NCBI GenBank assembly: GCA_041740315.1
Contig: JBGSMF010000418.1
Span: 1 to 28,001, forward strand
Origin: JBGSMF01 sp041740315
Lineage (GTDB): Bacteria; Chloroflexota; Anaerolineae; Fen-1058
Length of the DNA stretch: 28,001 bases
Direction of reading: 5' to 3'
Positions 1 through 7,033 of the stretch are shown one piece after another; the first letter of the stretch is position 1, and the number at the start of each line of letters is the position of its first letter. Position numbers and translations under genes: made by a program. The notes under the pieces are model-generated. The model did no database searches, was not told where the DNA came from, and saw only the letters and a list, made by a program, of their open reading frames with translations.

Positions 1-50
1 TTGACAACATAGTTTATTCTTGCAGGAAAGTCATTTCCAACCGACAGACA

Positions 51-134
51 TGTCAGCTATGCGCTGTCGGTACTAAGCGACATTCATGTCAGGCATGCGC
101 TGTCGGTTAAGTGTCAGGCATGCGCTGTCGGTTA
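51..134. repeat. Three copies of a 23-bp repeat
   Basis: The unit tgtcaggcatgcgctgtcgg followed by tta occurs exactly at 87-109 and 112-134, with a slightly diverged copy at 51-72 (tgtcagctatgcgctgtcgg). Spacing is uneven (36 then 25 bp), which does not fit a CRISPR array. The inverted sequence ccgacag at 41-47 can pair with ctgtcgg at 64-70, so the first copy can form a hairpin. The last copy ends about 80 bp before the first gene. Most likely an intergenic repeat or mobile-element end; a regulator-binding role is possible but unsupported. Confidence 0.75.
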
Positions 135-215
135 GCACCTAGTGCTGCCGGACAATGTCCTAATCCACAGAAAAAGGCGATAGAATCGCAACTGCAAAGA
201 GAAAAGGAAAAAAGA

Positions 216-962
216 ATGCAACAAGAGAAATGGTGGGAGAATTTTTTCTCTGGCTTTTGGCTGGATGTCCAACGGCAAATCTGGCCCGCAGAGCACACAC
301 GCTCTGAAGCAGATTGTATTGAGCAATTGCTCCAACTTACGCCTCAGGCCCACGTTTTGGATGTTCCTTGTGGAGAAGGTCGCCTCTCCCTTGAATTAGC
401 ATCGCGCGGCTATCAAGTCACAGGAGTAGATCTTTGCTTGCCGCTCTTGAGCGATGCCCGACGCAAAGCCGAAGAGCAAAAATTGAATGTCACGTGGGAA
501 CAGCGAGACATGCGTGATTTACACTGGCAAGAGAGATTTGATGGCGCGTTGTGTTTCTGGAGGAGTTTTGGCTATTTTGACGATGAAGAGAACGATCTGA
601 GCTTTTTGAAAGCCGTCTCTGTCGCCCTCAAACCAGGAGCTCGGTTCCTGCTGGATGTCCATTGCGCTGAAGCGCTTTTCCCAATGTACGAGGAACAGGA
701 ATGGAGGCGATTTGGGGAACTCTGGGTACTGGAAGAGCGGTATTACGATCACGTGCGTAGCCGAAATGAAGTTGAATGGACATTTATAAAAGAAGGCAAA
801 ATTGAGAACAAGAAAACGTCGGTTCGGATATACACATATCGAGAGCTGGTACAATTGTTAGCCGCGGCCAATTTCACCCATTGCGAAGGGTATGGATCGC
901 TGGCAGGAAACCCGTTCAAATTGGGCGCACAGAGGCTACTTCTCGTGGCCGTGAGAGCCTGA
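216..962 (+). CDS. Class I SAM-dependent methyltransferase
   Basis: 248-residue protein with a Rossmann-type S-adenosylmethionine-binding fold. Motif I is VLDVPCGEGRLSLELA, followed by the acidic end of strand 2 in VTGVDL and a motif II-like FDGALCFWRSFGYF. It should transfer a methyl group to O, N or C of a small molecule in the cytoplasm; the sequence does not show the substrate. I chose ATG 216 because an AAAGGAAA-type ribosome site lies just upstream. The same frame stays open further left to 111, but that extra N-terminus runs through the repeat region. The stop is followed after 23 bp by the SDR gene, so they are probably co-transcribed. Family confidence is high, role inferred from the cluster. 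Confidence 0.85.
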   Translation: MQQEKWWENFFSGFWLDVQRQIWPAEHTRSEADCIEQLLQLTPQAHVLDVPCGEGRLSLELASRGYQVTGVDLCLPLLSDARRKAEEQKLNVTWEQRDMRDLHWQERFDGALCFWRSFGYFDDEENDLSFLKAVSVALKPGARFLLDVHCAEALFPMYEEQEWRRFGELWVLEERYYDHVRSRNEVEWTFIKEGKIENKKTSVRIYTYRELVQLLAAANFTHCEGYGSLAGNPFKLGAQRLLLVAVRA

Positions 963-985
963 CGGAAAAGCAGAGAAAACACAAA

Positions 986-1780
986 ATGTCATTCGATTTT
1001 AAAGGCAAGGTAGCCCTCGTCACAGGAGCAAGCTGTGGCATTGGCAAAGCTACCTCTCTAAAGTTGGCGCGGGCAGGCGCATCTTTGGTCATCTGCGCCA
1101 GGAACAAAGAGCCGCTCGAGGCAACTGCCAACAACATCCGCGAGATGAACGTAAACGTGTTGGCTTGCTGCGCTGACATCAAGGTTGAAAGCTCGGTCAT
1201 AGCGGCCATCGAGCAAGCCATTGCTACATTCGGCCAAATAGACATCTTGATCAACTGCGCCGGGGGAAATGGAGTGATTAAGCCAATCTTGGAACTATCC
1301 GAGTTAGATTGGCAACAAGACCTGAGCCAGAACCTGATGGGGGTAGTCAGGTTTTGCAAAGCAACGCTCCCTTATATGCGCAAGGCCCGGTATGGCCGAG
1401 TGGTCAATATCTCTTCTATTGCAGGGATACAGCCGAGCGCATCATACACTCCATATTGTGTGGCAAAGGCCGGTATTATTTCCTATTCCAAAGCTTTATC
1501 CGAAGCTTTTTCGACAGAGAATATTCTAACCAATGTAATCTTGCCTGGGCTAGTGGATACTCGCCAGATGAGCTATGTTGAAACCGTGCTTTCCTCCACC
1601 CAAAATGTACCTCGCGAGAGTGTTCATCGCTCATTTGAAAAAGGAACCATTTTAGGGCGTTATGCCACGCCAGAAGAAGTAGCCAACTTGATTGTATTCT
1701 TGGTCTCTCCATGCGCTAGTTATATCACTGGAGCAGCGTACATAATTGATGGAGGCTTGGTAAAAACCATAATGGTATAG
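986..1780 (+). CDS. Short-chain dehydrogenase/reductase (SDR), probably NADP-type
   Basis: 264-residue classical SDR. Visible features: cofactor motif TGASCGIG at residues 13-20, NCAG at 90-93, a catalytic Ser in NISSIAG (about 143-144) and Y157-x3-K161 in YCVAK. The second beta strand ends in CARN, with an Arg, which usually favours NADP(H). The C-terminal ITGAAYIIDGG is the usual SDR ending. It should oxidise or reduce a hydroxyl/carbonyl pair, like FabG-type ketoreductases. ATG 986 is preferred: MSFDFKGKVALVTG starts where SDRs normally start, although the frame extends left inside the methyltransferase gene. It lies 23 bp after the methyltransferase stop. Its substrate cannot be read from the sequence. 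Confidence 0.9.
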   Translation: MSFDFKGKVALVTGASCGIGKATSLKLARAGASLVICARNKEPLEATANNIREMNVNVLACCADIKVESSVIAAIEQAIATFGQIDILINCAGGNGVIKPILELSELDWQQDLSQNLMGVVRFCKATLPYMRKARYGRVVNISSIAGIQPSASYTPYCVAKAGIISYSKALSEAFSTENILTNVILPGLVDTRQMSYVETVLSSTQNVPRESVHRSFEKGTILGRYATPEEVANLIVFLVSPCASYITGAAYIIDGGLVKTIMV

Positions 1781-1786
1781 TATAAT
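1757..1786 (+). promoter_or_regulatory. Possible sigma-70 type promoter
   Basis: TATAAT at 1781-1786 is an exact -10 consensus. TTGGTA at 1757-1762 is a fair -35 with an 18-bp spacer. It overlaps the end of the SDR gene and would start transcripts about 100 bp before the radical SAM gene. This is consensus matching only; the surroundings are AT-rich and a chance match is possible. Confidence 0.35.
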
Positions 1787-1886
1787 GGATGGTTAGTGCG
1801 GCTCACTGCCATTGGGAGAAAAACAGATTGTTCCTGGTCAAATGACCAAGCATTTGTTTAGCTTGTGGCGCTGCCTTTTATCTCTC

Positions 1887-1893
1887 AGAAGGG
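1887..1893 (+). promoter_or_regulatory. Ribosome-binding site deciding the radical SAM start
   Basis: AGAAGGG, 8 nt before ATG 1902, is the best ribosome site near the three candidate starts (1812, 1842, 1902) of this gene and is the reason for choosing 1902. Confidence 0.5.
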
Positions 1894-1901
1894 TGCGCCT
1901 G

Positions 1902-2927
1902 ATGCGTGAAGGCTGTGCAACTTGGAATTCAGGAGAGACCCGCGTGAGAGCTTTACGAGCAAACCTTTCAGGGCTGACCCGCTTTAACGGTTCGAGTATG
2001 CCTTTGAAGGTTAATGTCGTCACAAATTACACCTGCAACCTGGATTGCGCTTATTGCAATGTCAAGGACCTTGACAAAAGCACAATGCCCACTTTGGAGA
2101 CATTGCACATGATTGACCAATTGTCCAAACTGGGGATGCGGCAGATCCACTTTATTGGGGGTGAACCACTGCTACGCAAAGATTTGGAAGAGTTGCTCAC
2201 ATGCTGCAAACAGCAGGGAATAGTAACTGCAGTTCATTCTAATGGGCTGTTGTTGCAAAAAATGGCTGTCCAAGTTTTAGACAGCATTGACATCTTTTAC
2301 ACCTGCCTTAACGGCCCCAGAGGTGTCCACGAATCAAGCCGAGGGAAAGGAACTTTTGACCCGACTGTTGCAGCCATTAAATTGATGAAAAGTCACAAGG
2401 CCATGGTCGTGGCGGATATGATTATTTCACAGAATAATTGCGAACAGAAAACCATTGACTATGTGCTGACCTTGGCTAAAGAGTTGAACTTTGCAGTCAA
2501 CTTTCAACCGGTATTTGAACATGGGCTGGTTAACATTCACGGCAACAAGTTGGGCAACTTGGTGATGTTGGACCACCAGTTACAGAGCACTTTTCGCTAT
2601 ATCCTACACTACCCCGACCACACGCACATCTTTAATAGCAAAAAATACCTAACGGACATGGCAACTCGAGGCGCTACCCAATTCAAGCGTTGCTATATGG
2701 GAATCCTGAGCTGCGTTATCGATCCCCAGGGCTATGTCTCTAGATGTTACAAGTACATTCACCATCATCGAAACATCAATGGCAGGTTGATGGGTTGGCG
2801 TGAAGCAATTGAGCAAATTCAACTTACAGATTGTCGAACGTGTTTGTACACTACCCACATTGAGGACAATTATACTTTTATCCCAAGGGTTGAAAATACC
2901 GGGACCGGGGAGAATGAATACCCATGA
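1902..2927 (+). CDS. Radical SAM enzyme (MoaA/NifB/PqqE-like) with C-terminal cysteine cluster
   Basis: 341-residue radical SAM protein. CNLDCAYC (Cys45, 49, 52 from ATG 1902) is the CxxxCxxC motif that binds the SAM-cleaving 4Fe-4S cluster, and FIGGEPLLR is the GGE motif that contacts SAM. The C-terminal part holds further cysteines in CYMGILSC, RCYKY and CRTC, suggesting a SPASM/twitch-type auxiliary cluster. It would generate a 5'-deoxyadenosyl radical on an unknown substrate. Start is uncertain: ATG 1902 follows AGAAGGG (1887-1893) at 8 nt; ATG 1842 and TTG 1812 are in frame, but no good ribosome site is visible for them, and the added sequence is Arg/Leu-rich. Its stop overlaps the next ATG by 4 bp (ATGA), so the two are translationally coupled. 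Confidence 0.85.
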   Translation: MREGCATWNSGETRVRALRANLSGLTRFNGSSMPLKVNVVTNYTCNLDCAYCNVKDLDKSTMPTLETLHMIDQLSKLGMRQIHFIGGEPLLRKDLEELLTCCKQQGIVTAVHSNGLLLQKMAVQVLDSIDIFYTCLNGPRGVHESSRGKGTFDPTVAAIKLMKSHKAMVVADMIISQNNCEQKTIDYVLTLAKELNFAVNFQPVFEHGLVNIHGNKLGNLVMLDHQLQSTFRYILHYPDHTHIFNSKKYLTDMATRGATQFKRCYMGILSCVIDPQGYVSRCYKYIHHHRNINGRLMGWREAIEQIQLTDCRTCLYTTHIEDNYTFIPRVENTGTGENEYP

Positions 2928-4099
2928 TTGCAAACAAACAACCCAATGTTGTTTTAATATCGTTGGATGGCGTTCGAGCTGATGTGGCCTATAGCGGCAA
3001 GTTCCCCACTTTGAACCAATTGTGTGAGCGGGGAGTGGTGTTCAAGCGGGTCGTCTCCTCGTCGCCCCTGACGCCAGTTAGCCACGCTTCAGTATTTACA
3101 GGGCTATTCCCTCCTCGACACGGCGTTCGACATCTCTTCCTAGAACAAATTGTGGACGATGTAAAAACTTTGCCCGAGATTTTAAAAGAACATGGCTATG
3201 CTACTCACGCTATCGTCTCATGTCCAGGGTTAAACCATTGGTATGGTTTCAACCGGGGCTTTGACTCCTACGATGATCGCGTGCCGCCCGGGGCAGATGG
3301 CAAGGACGCGTTACACACGGTGGATGTTCAAGCCCGTGGGCGGTCGGCCAAAAAGGCTGGGGAAGTGGCCGAAAAGGCGGCCGCTCTGCTGAACGAGTTG
3401 CCCCCGGAACGTTTTTTTCTCTTTTTGCACTTTTTTGACGCTCATTGGCCCTACGAACCTCCGCCCCCCTTCGCTACGCTCTGTAACGGGAATCTTTACG
3501 AGGGTGAAATAGCTTACATTGACCAAATGCTTGGCCAGTTTCTGGAAGATATAAGCCGACGTGGTCTGTGGGATAATCTCTTGTTGATCGTCATGGCCGA
3601 TCATGGTGAAGATTTAAACGGGCTGTATTCCAACGATCACGGAGGAGAAAAGCTTGGCCACCCAGAAGAAGATGGGCATGGGTGTCTGCTGTATGACGCC
3701 ACTCAGTTGGTGCCACTGATTATCCATTTTCCCTGGCAATGTGGCTATCAGGGTCAGGTCGAGTCGCAAGTGCGCCTGGTAGATATTGCTCCCACTGTAC
3801 TGGACTGGCTGCAAATTGATGACGGCTCGGATTTCGATGGGGTGTCCCTCATGCCCCATGTGCTCGGAAAAGGAAAAGACTTGGTGGGATATTGTGAAAC
3901 ACACTACCCCAGAGAAAACCCTCAAACCTTGGCCAAACACCCTGATCTGCACGACCTCAAGGCTGTGCGCCTACGCAAGGCAGAGGCCGAGTTCAAAGTG
4001 ATCTGGCATCTGGAAAGCGACTGGGTAGAAATCTATGATCTGCAGCAAGACCCGCTTGAGCGGGTGAATTTGGTAAAGCGATCACCTGCCGATGGGTAG
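2924..4099 (+). CDS. Alkaline phosphatase superfamily (sulfatase-like) hydrolase/transferase with Thr nucleophile
   Basis: 391 residues with a sulfatase-domain layout. LISLDGVRAD gives metal ligand Asp15, the nucleophile region is LTPVSHASVFTG, a second metal site is DHGE at 226-229, and a typical sulfatase C-terminus follows (EIYDLQQDPLERVNLV). At the nucleophile position, Thr50 stands where true sulfatases have the Cys or Ser (C/S-x-P/A-x-R) that becomes formylglycine. Thr is the nucleophile of phosphotransferases and phosphodiesterases in this superfamily (EptA, LtaS, NPP), so phosphoryl chemistry is more likely than sulfate-ester hydrolysis. No signal peptide or membrane helix is visible, so it is probably cytoplasmic. 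It overlaps the preceding radical SAM gene by ATGA and is followed after 35 bp by the GAMT-like gene. Confidence 0.85.
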   Translation: MIANKQPNVVLISLDGVRADVAYSGKFPTLNQLCERGVVFKRVVSSSPLTPVSHASVFTGLFPPRHGVRHLFLEQIVDDVKTLPEILKEHGYATHAIVSCPGLNHWYGFNRGFDSYDDRVPPGADGKDALHTVDVQARGRSAKKAGEVAEKAAALLNELPPERFFLFLHFFDAHWPYEPPPPFATLCNGNLYEGEIAYIDQMLGQFLEDISRRGLWDNLLLIVMADHGEDLNGLYSNDHGGEKLGHPEEDGHGCLLYDATQLVPLIIHFPWQCGYQGQVESQVRLVDIAPTVLDWLQIDDGSDFDGVSLMPHVLGKGKDLVGYCETHYPRENPQTLAKHPDLHDLKAVRLRKAEAEFKVIWHLESDWVEIYDLQQDPLERVNLVKRSPADG

Positions 4100-4134
4100 G
4101 TGCAGGTACCTTTACTGGTCCACGAGAGGCTAGG

Positions 4135-4764
4135 ATGGAAATTGGCAATCATACCACACATTTTTTTCGCTATTGGAACAGCCTTGATGCAAAATACACG
4201 GAAGAGGGGCTAAAAGTAGGCGAGCATTGGGTAACATACAAATGGGAAAAACCTCTGATGCAAGAGCTTGCGCGTGCAGTGACAGAATCTCATGGCAATG
4301 TTCTGGAAGTGGGTTTTGGATTGGGCCTATCTGCCGAGTACATCCAAGAGTTTGGCGTCAAATCACACACAATCTTGGAACCACACCCCAAGATTTTCGA
4401 GGCAGCCCTAGAATGGAAGAAACGTTTCAAAGCTGAAATTCACCTGATCAACGACTTTTGGCAAAATCAGATTAATTCTCTAGGCCGCTATGATGCAATT
4501 CTGTATGATTCCTATTCTCCTGACGAGTGCATTGAGCAAGATTCTTTCCGCTTCCTTAGACTTGCGGCTCAACAGTTGTTGAGCAAGGAAGGACGGTTGT
4601 CTTTCTGGTACCCCAAGGACGCACTGCCAGAACACTATCAGCGCGAGTTGCTCAAGCATTTCAAATGTTTAACACTCTTCCCGGTGCATGAGTTGACGCC
4701 CTCCAAGGAGTGCAAACAGCTGGGTTTTGGCAGCACAATGATTGTGCCGGTGGCCGATAGGTAG
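4135..4764 (+). CDS. Guanidinoacetate N-methyltransferase-like (guanidino/amidino N-methyltransferase)
   Basis: 209-residue class I methyltransferase. It resembles animal guanidinoacetate N-methyltransferase (GAMT) along much of its length: YKWEKPLMQELA against RWETPYMHALA, NVLEVGFGLGLSAEYIQE against RVLEVGFGMAIAASKVQE, and YDAILYDSYSPDE against FDGILYDTYPLSEE (human GAMT recalled from memory). Glu38 and Asp125 occupy the positions of the two GAMT acids that hold the guanidino group. It therefore probably methylates a guanidino or amidino nitrogen, such as an arginine or guanidino-acid unit. Arginine delta-N-methyltransferases (RMT2) are related and remain an alternative. ATG 4135 starts the homologous region. 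It sits between the two AlkP genes, only 6 bp before the second, so it is probably in the same operon. No amidinotransferase is present in the window. Confidence 0.8.
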   Translation: MEIGNHTTHFFRYWNSLDAKYTEEGLKVGEHWVTYKWEKPLMQELARAVTESHGNVLEVGFGLGLSAEYIQEFGVKSHTILEPHPKIFEAALEWKKRFKAEIHLINDFWQNQINSLGRYDAILYDSYSPDECIEQDSFRFLRLAAQQLLSKEGRLSFWYPKDALPEHYQRELLKHFKCLTLFPVHELTPSKECKQLGFGSTMIVPVADR

Positions 4765-4770
4765 CAGACA

Positions 4771-6216
4771 ATGTCAAACTCGAATGTATCCAGAGCCATT
4801 TTAATTTCTATAGACAACCTTCGCGCTGACTGTGTCAGTTTTAACCCTGACAAATCAGCCCTGGCCCAATATAGCCTAGACCACTGGCCGGCTACGCCGA
4901 CCCTGGATCGCCTGGCTGCCCAGGGCGCGGCGTTTACCCGCTGTTTTGCCGCCGCTTCTTATACCACGGCTTCGCATGCCTCTATCTTGACGGGCATGTT
5001 TCCCGCCCATCATGGGATTCATGAATACTATCGCCAAGCTTTGTCCAAAGATGTCAAGACTATCTTGGAGATATTCAAGGCTGCCGGTTATACCACTCTT
5101 CTTGCCACAGATTTTCCCTTTCTGATCGGCCCCAACTTGGGTTTTACCCGATCCGTGGATCACTATATTGCTGAAAACGACGCCCAGGTCCTGCAACTGC
5201 TAAACACGCATCGCGCCGACAAGATTTTTGCTTTTGTGCATTGGGGGAGCGTTCACAATCCCTTTGGCCTGACCAGTATGCTGGTGGACGGCGACCGCTT
5301 TGCCCAGCAAGTAGAACGCCTGGGAGAAAAAATGGGCGTGCCGGAGCAATTCGAGTTGGAGCAAGAGTGGGTTGAGCGCCCCCGCGCAACCCGCGAACGC
5401 CTTTTGCGTCAACGGTACTTTAAGTGCACGGATCTTTTGTATCAGCAGGGCCGCTATGATGAGCTGATGCAACTGTATATCGAGGGGATTGAGTATTTCG
5501 ACGCCTACCGCTTCCGGAATTTCATTGAACAAATAGAGACCGCCGGGCTGTTGGATGACGCCGTCCTGGCTATCGTATCAGACCATGGCGAAGAATATAG
5601 CGGGCGGGCCTTTGCTCATTACAATGGTTTGTGGGAGGGGATCGTCAATGTGCCCTTGATCCTGCTTGGGCCTGGCGTGCCCAAGGGGCAACTGCGCCAA
5701 TCCGTGTGTCGTACGGTAGACGTTGCACCTACCTTGCTCGACTTGAGCATAAATGAGCCCGGCTTGTCAAGCCAGAATTTCGACGGAATCAGCTTGCTCC
5801 CTCACATACCTGATGAGCCTGCAGAGTTAACAGCCCGAGGCGAGACATGGTTTGGCTACACGGATCGCATTCTGGACTTTATGGCTTTGTGCCAATCCTC
5901 AGGCCGCTTGCTCAAAACCAAGAGCATGGCTAACACGCGCATCGAATACTTGCGAACTTCTCGATGGAAGCTGATCCTACGCACCGATCTCGAACAAGGC
6001 CAAGAACAAGTTGCGCTCTTTGATATTGAAAAAGACCGGCTTGAGAAAAATGATTTATCTGCTCAAGAGCCTTCTTTGGTGAAAAAGATGAAATCTCAAA
6101 TCATTGCAGAGCGGGGGCAGATAGAAGGGCAAGAACTTTACATTGAAGAGCACCAATTGAAAGAGCTGGCGCTGAATTTTAAGGATTTGGGCTATTTGAA
6201 AGGAAAAGTGCCATAA
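4771..6216 (+). CDS. Second alkaline phosphatase superfamily (sulfatase-like) protein with Thr nucleophile
   Basis: 481 residues, about 90 longer than the upstream relative. LISIDNLRAD gives metal ligand Asp15, YTTASHASILTG is the nucleophile region, and DHGEEY starts at residue 271. The C-terminus has the usual KLIL and LFDIEKDRLE elements. Aligned on SHAS, Thr65 replaces the formylglycine Cys/Ser, as in the first copy, so sulfatase activation chemistry is not expected. The extra length lies mainly between residues about 150 and 255, in a charged segment that may form a substrate lid. No signal peptide is seen. Start ATG 4771 is 6 bp after the GAMT-like stop, suggesting translational coupling. 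The two AlkP proteins are too different to be a recent duplication, so they may act on different substrates or steps. Confidence 0.83.
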   Translation: MSNSNVSRAILISIDNLRADCVSFNPDKSALAQYSLDHWPATPTLDRLAAQGAAFTRCFAAASYTTASHASILTGMFPAHHGIHEYYRQALSKDVKTILEIFKAAGYTTLLATDFPFLIGPNLGFTRSVDHYIAENDAQVLQLLNTHRADKIFAFVHWGSVHNPFGLTSMLVDGDRFAQQVERLGEKMGVPEQFELEQEWVERPRATRERLLRQRYFKCTDLLYQQGRYDELMQLYIEGIEYFDAYRFRNFIEQIETAGLLDDAVLAIVSDHGEEYSGRAFAHYNGLWEGIVNVPLILLGPGVPKGQLRQSVCRTVDVAPTLLDLSINEPGLSSQNFDGISLLPHIPDEPAELTARGETWFGYTDRILDFMALCQSSGRLLKTKSMANTRIEYLRTSRWKLILRTDLEQGQEQVALFDIEKDRLEKNDLSAQEPSLVKKMKSQIIAERGQIEGQELYIEEHQLKELALNFKDLGYLKGKVP

Positions 6217-6298
6217 CCTCGCAACGCATCCCGCTAGTGTGATGTGCAGTTTATCGTTATAGGCTATTCGGCAAACATGATCATTTCAAGGAGGACTT

Positions 6299-6724
6299 GT
6301 GTCAACAACAAAACACTATAACCCATTGCTCCGTTTCTACGAAGAAGCCATCAACCAGGGAAAACTTGATGTGCTAGATGAACTATACACTCCTGACTAT
6401 GTCAATCATGCGGCCCCTTTTGGGCTGCCCACTGACGTCAAAGGTCTCAAGAGCCTCCTGGCCATGTTCATTAGAGCATTTCCCGATCAGCATATCACGG
6501 CGGACGAAATCATTATTCAGGGGGACAAAATCGTAGGACGCTGGACGCTGCGCGCTACGCATAAGGGGCCCTTTGTCGGCGCTCCTCCCACAGGAAGAGC
6601 AGTGACTATGACCGGGATCGATGTCGAGCGAGTGGTCGGCGACAAGATCTCGGAACATTGGGGTGGTGAAGACATGCTAGGGCTATTGCAGCAAATTGGC
6701 GCGGTTTCCCCGCTCAGTGATTAA
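6299..6724 (+). CDS. SnoaL-like / ester cyclase family protein
   Basis: 141 residues, the normal length for a single-domain NTF2-fold SnoaL-like protein. Typical signatures are LLRFYEEAINQGKLDVLDEL, YVNHAAPFG, AFPDQHITADE and GKxxxTMTGIDVERV-like text ending in EHWGGEDMLGLLQQIG. Members range from aldol cyclases in aromatic polyketide pathways to many uncharacterised 'ester cyclases', so a role in the peptide pathway is not established. The start is GTG 6299, fixed by a strong AAGGAGGA site at 6288-6295 only 3-4 nt away. An 82-bp gap before it and REP-like repeats after it suggest it may be a separate transcription unit and not part of the biosynthetic operon. Confidence 0.85.
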   Translation: MSTTKHYNPLLRFYEEAINQGKLDVLDELYTPDYVNHAAPFGLPTDVKGLKSLLAMFIRAFPDQHITADEIIIQGDKIVGRWTLRATHKGPFVGAPPTGRAVTMTGIDVERVVGDKISEHWGGEDMLGLLQQIGAVSPLSD

Positions 6725-6784
6725 GAAACCTCGTAAAAATAACAGATTTCGAAATGCAATTGAACAGGGCGCGACCAAACTTGG

Positions 6785-6985
6785 TGTTATTCTGAGCGAA
6801 GCGAAGAATCTCATTTTGAGCGTGGAGGCCCCTTCGCTGCGCTGCCCAGAAACTCGTTCTGTCACCCTGAGCCAAAGGCGAAGGGTCTAGACTCTTTGGG
6901 CGCTACGCGTCCTCAGAGTGACATTTTAAAGTTTCTTACCCCTGGCATAGCGCCAGAGGCGATTTGAGTTCTCAGGGTGACAAAG
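6785..6985. repeat. REP-like intergenic repeat cluster
   Basis: This gap holds REP-type text such as tctgagcgaagcgaagaatc, gtcaccctgag (6858-6868) and its exact reverse complement ctcagggtgac (6971-6981), plus a diverged copy ctcagagtgac near 6914. Such elements are usual in gene-free DNA. The right-hand copy covers GTG 6977, a possible but unlikely start for the next gene. Confidence 0.65.
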
Positions 6986-7033
6986 CGGTCAACTGATTTT
7001 GGTTACACCCGATTGAATAGGATTGAACAAGCT

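Noticed and set aside
51..134. CRISPR array
   Set aside because: Only three copies, with uneven and very short spacers (13 and 2 bp) and no cas genes.
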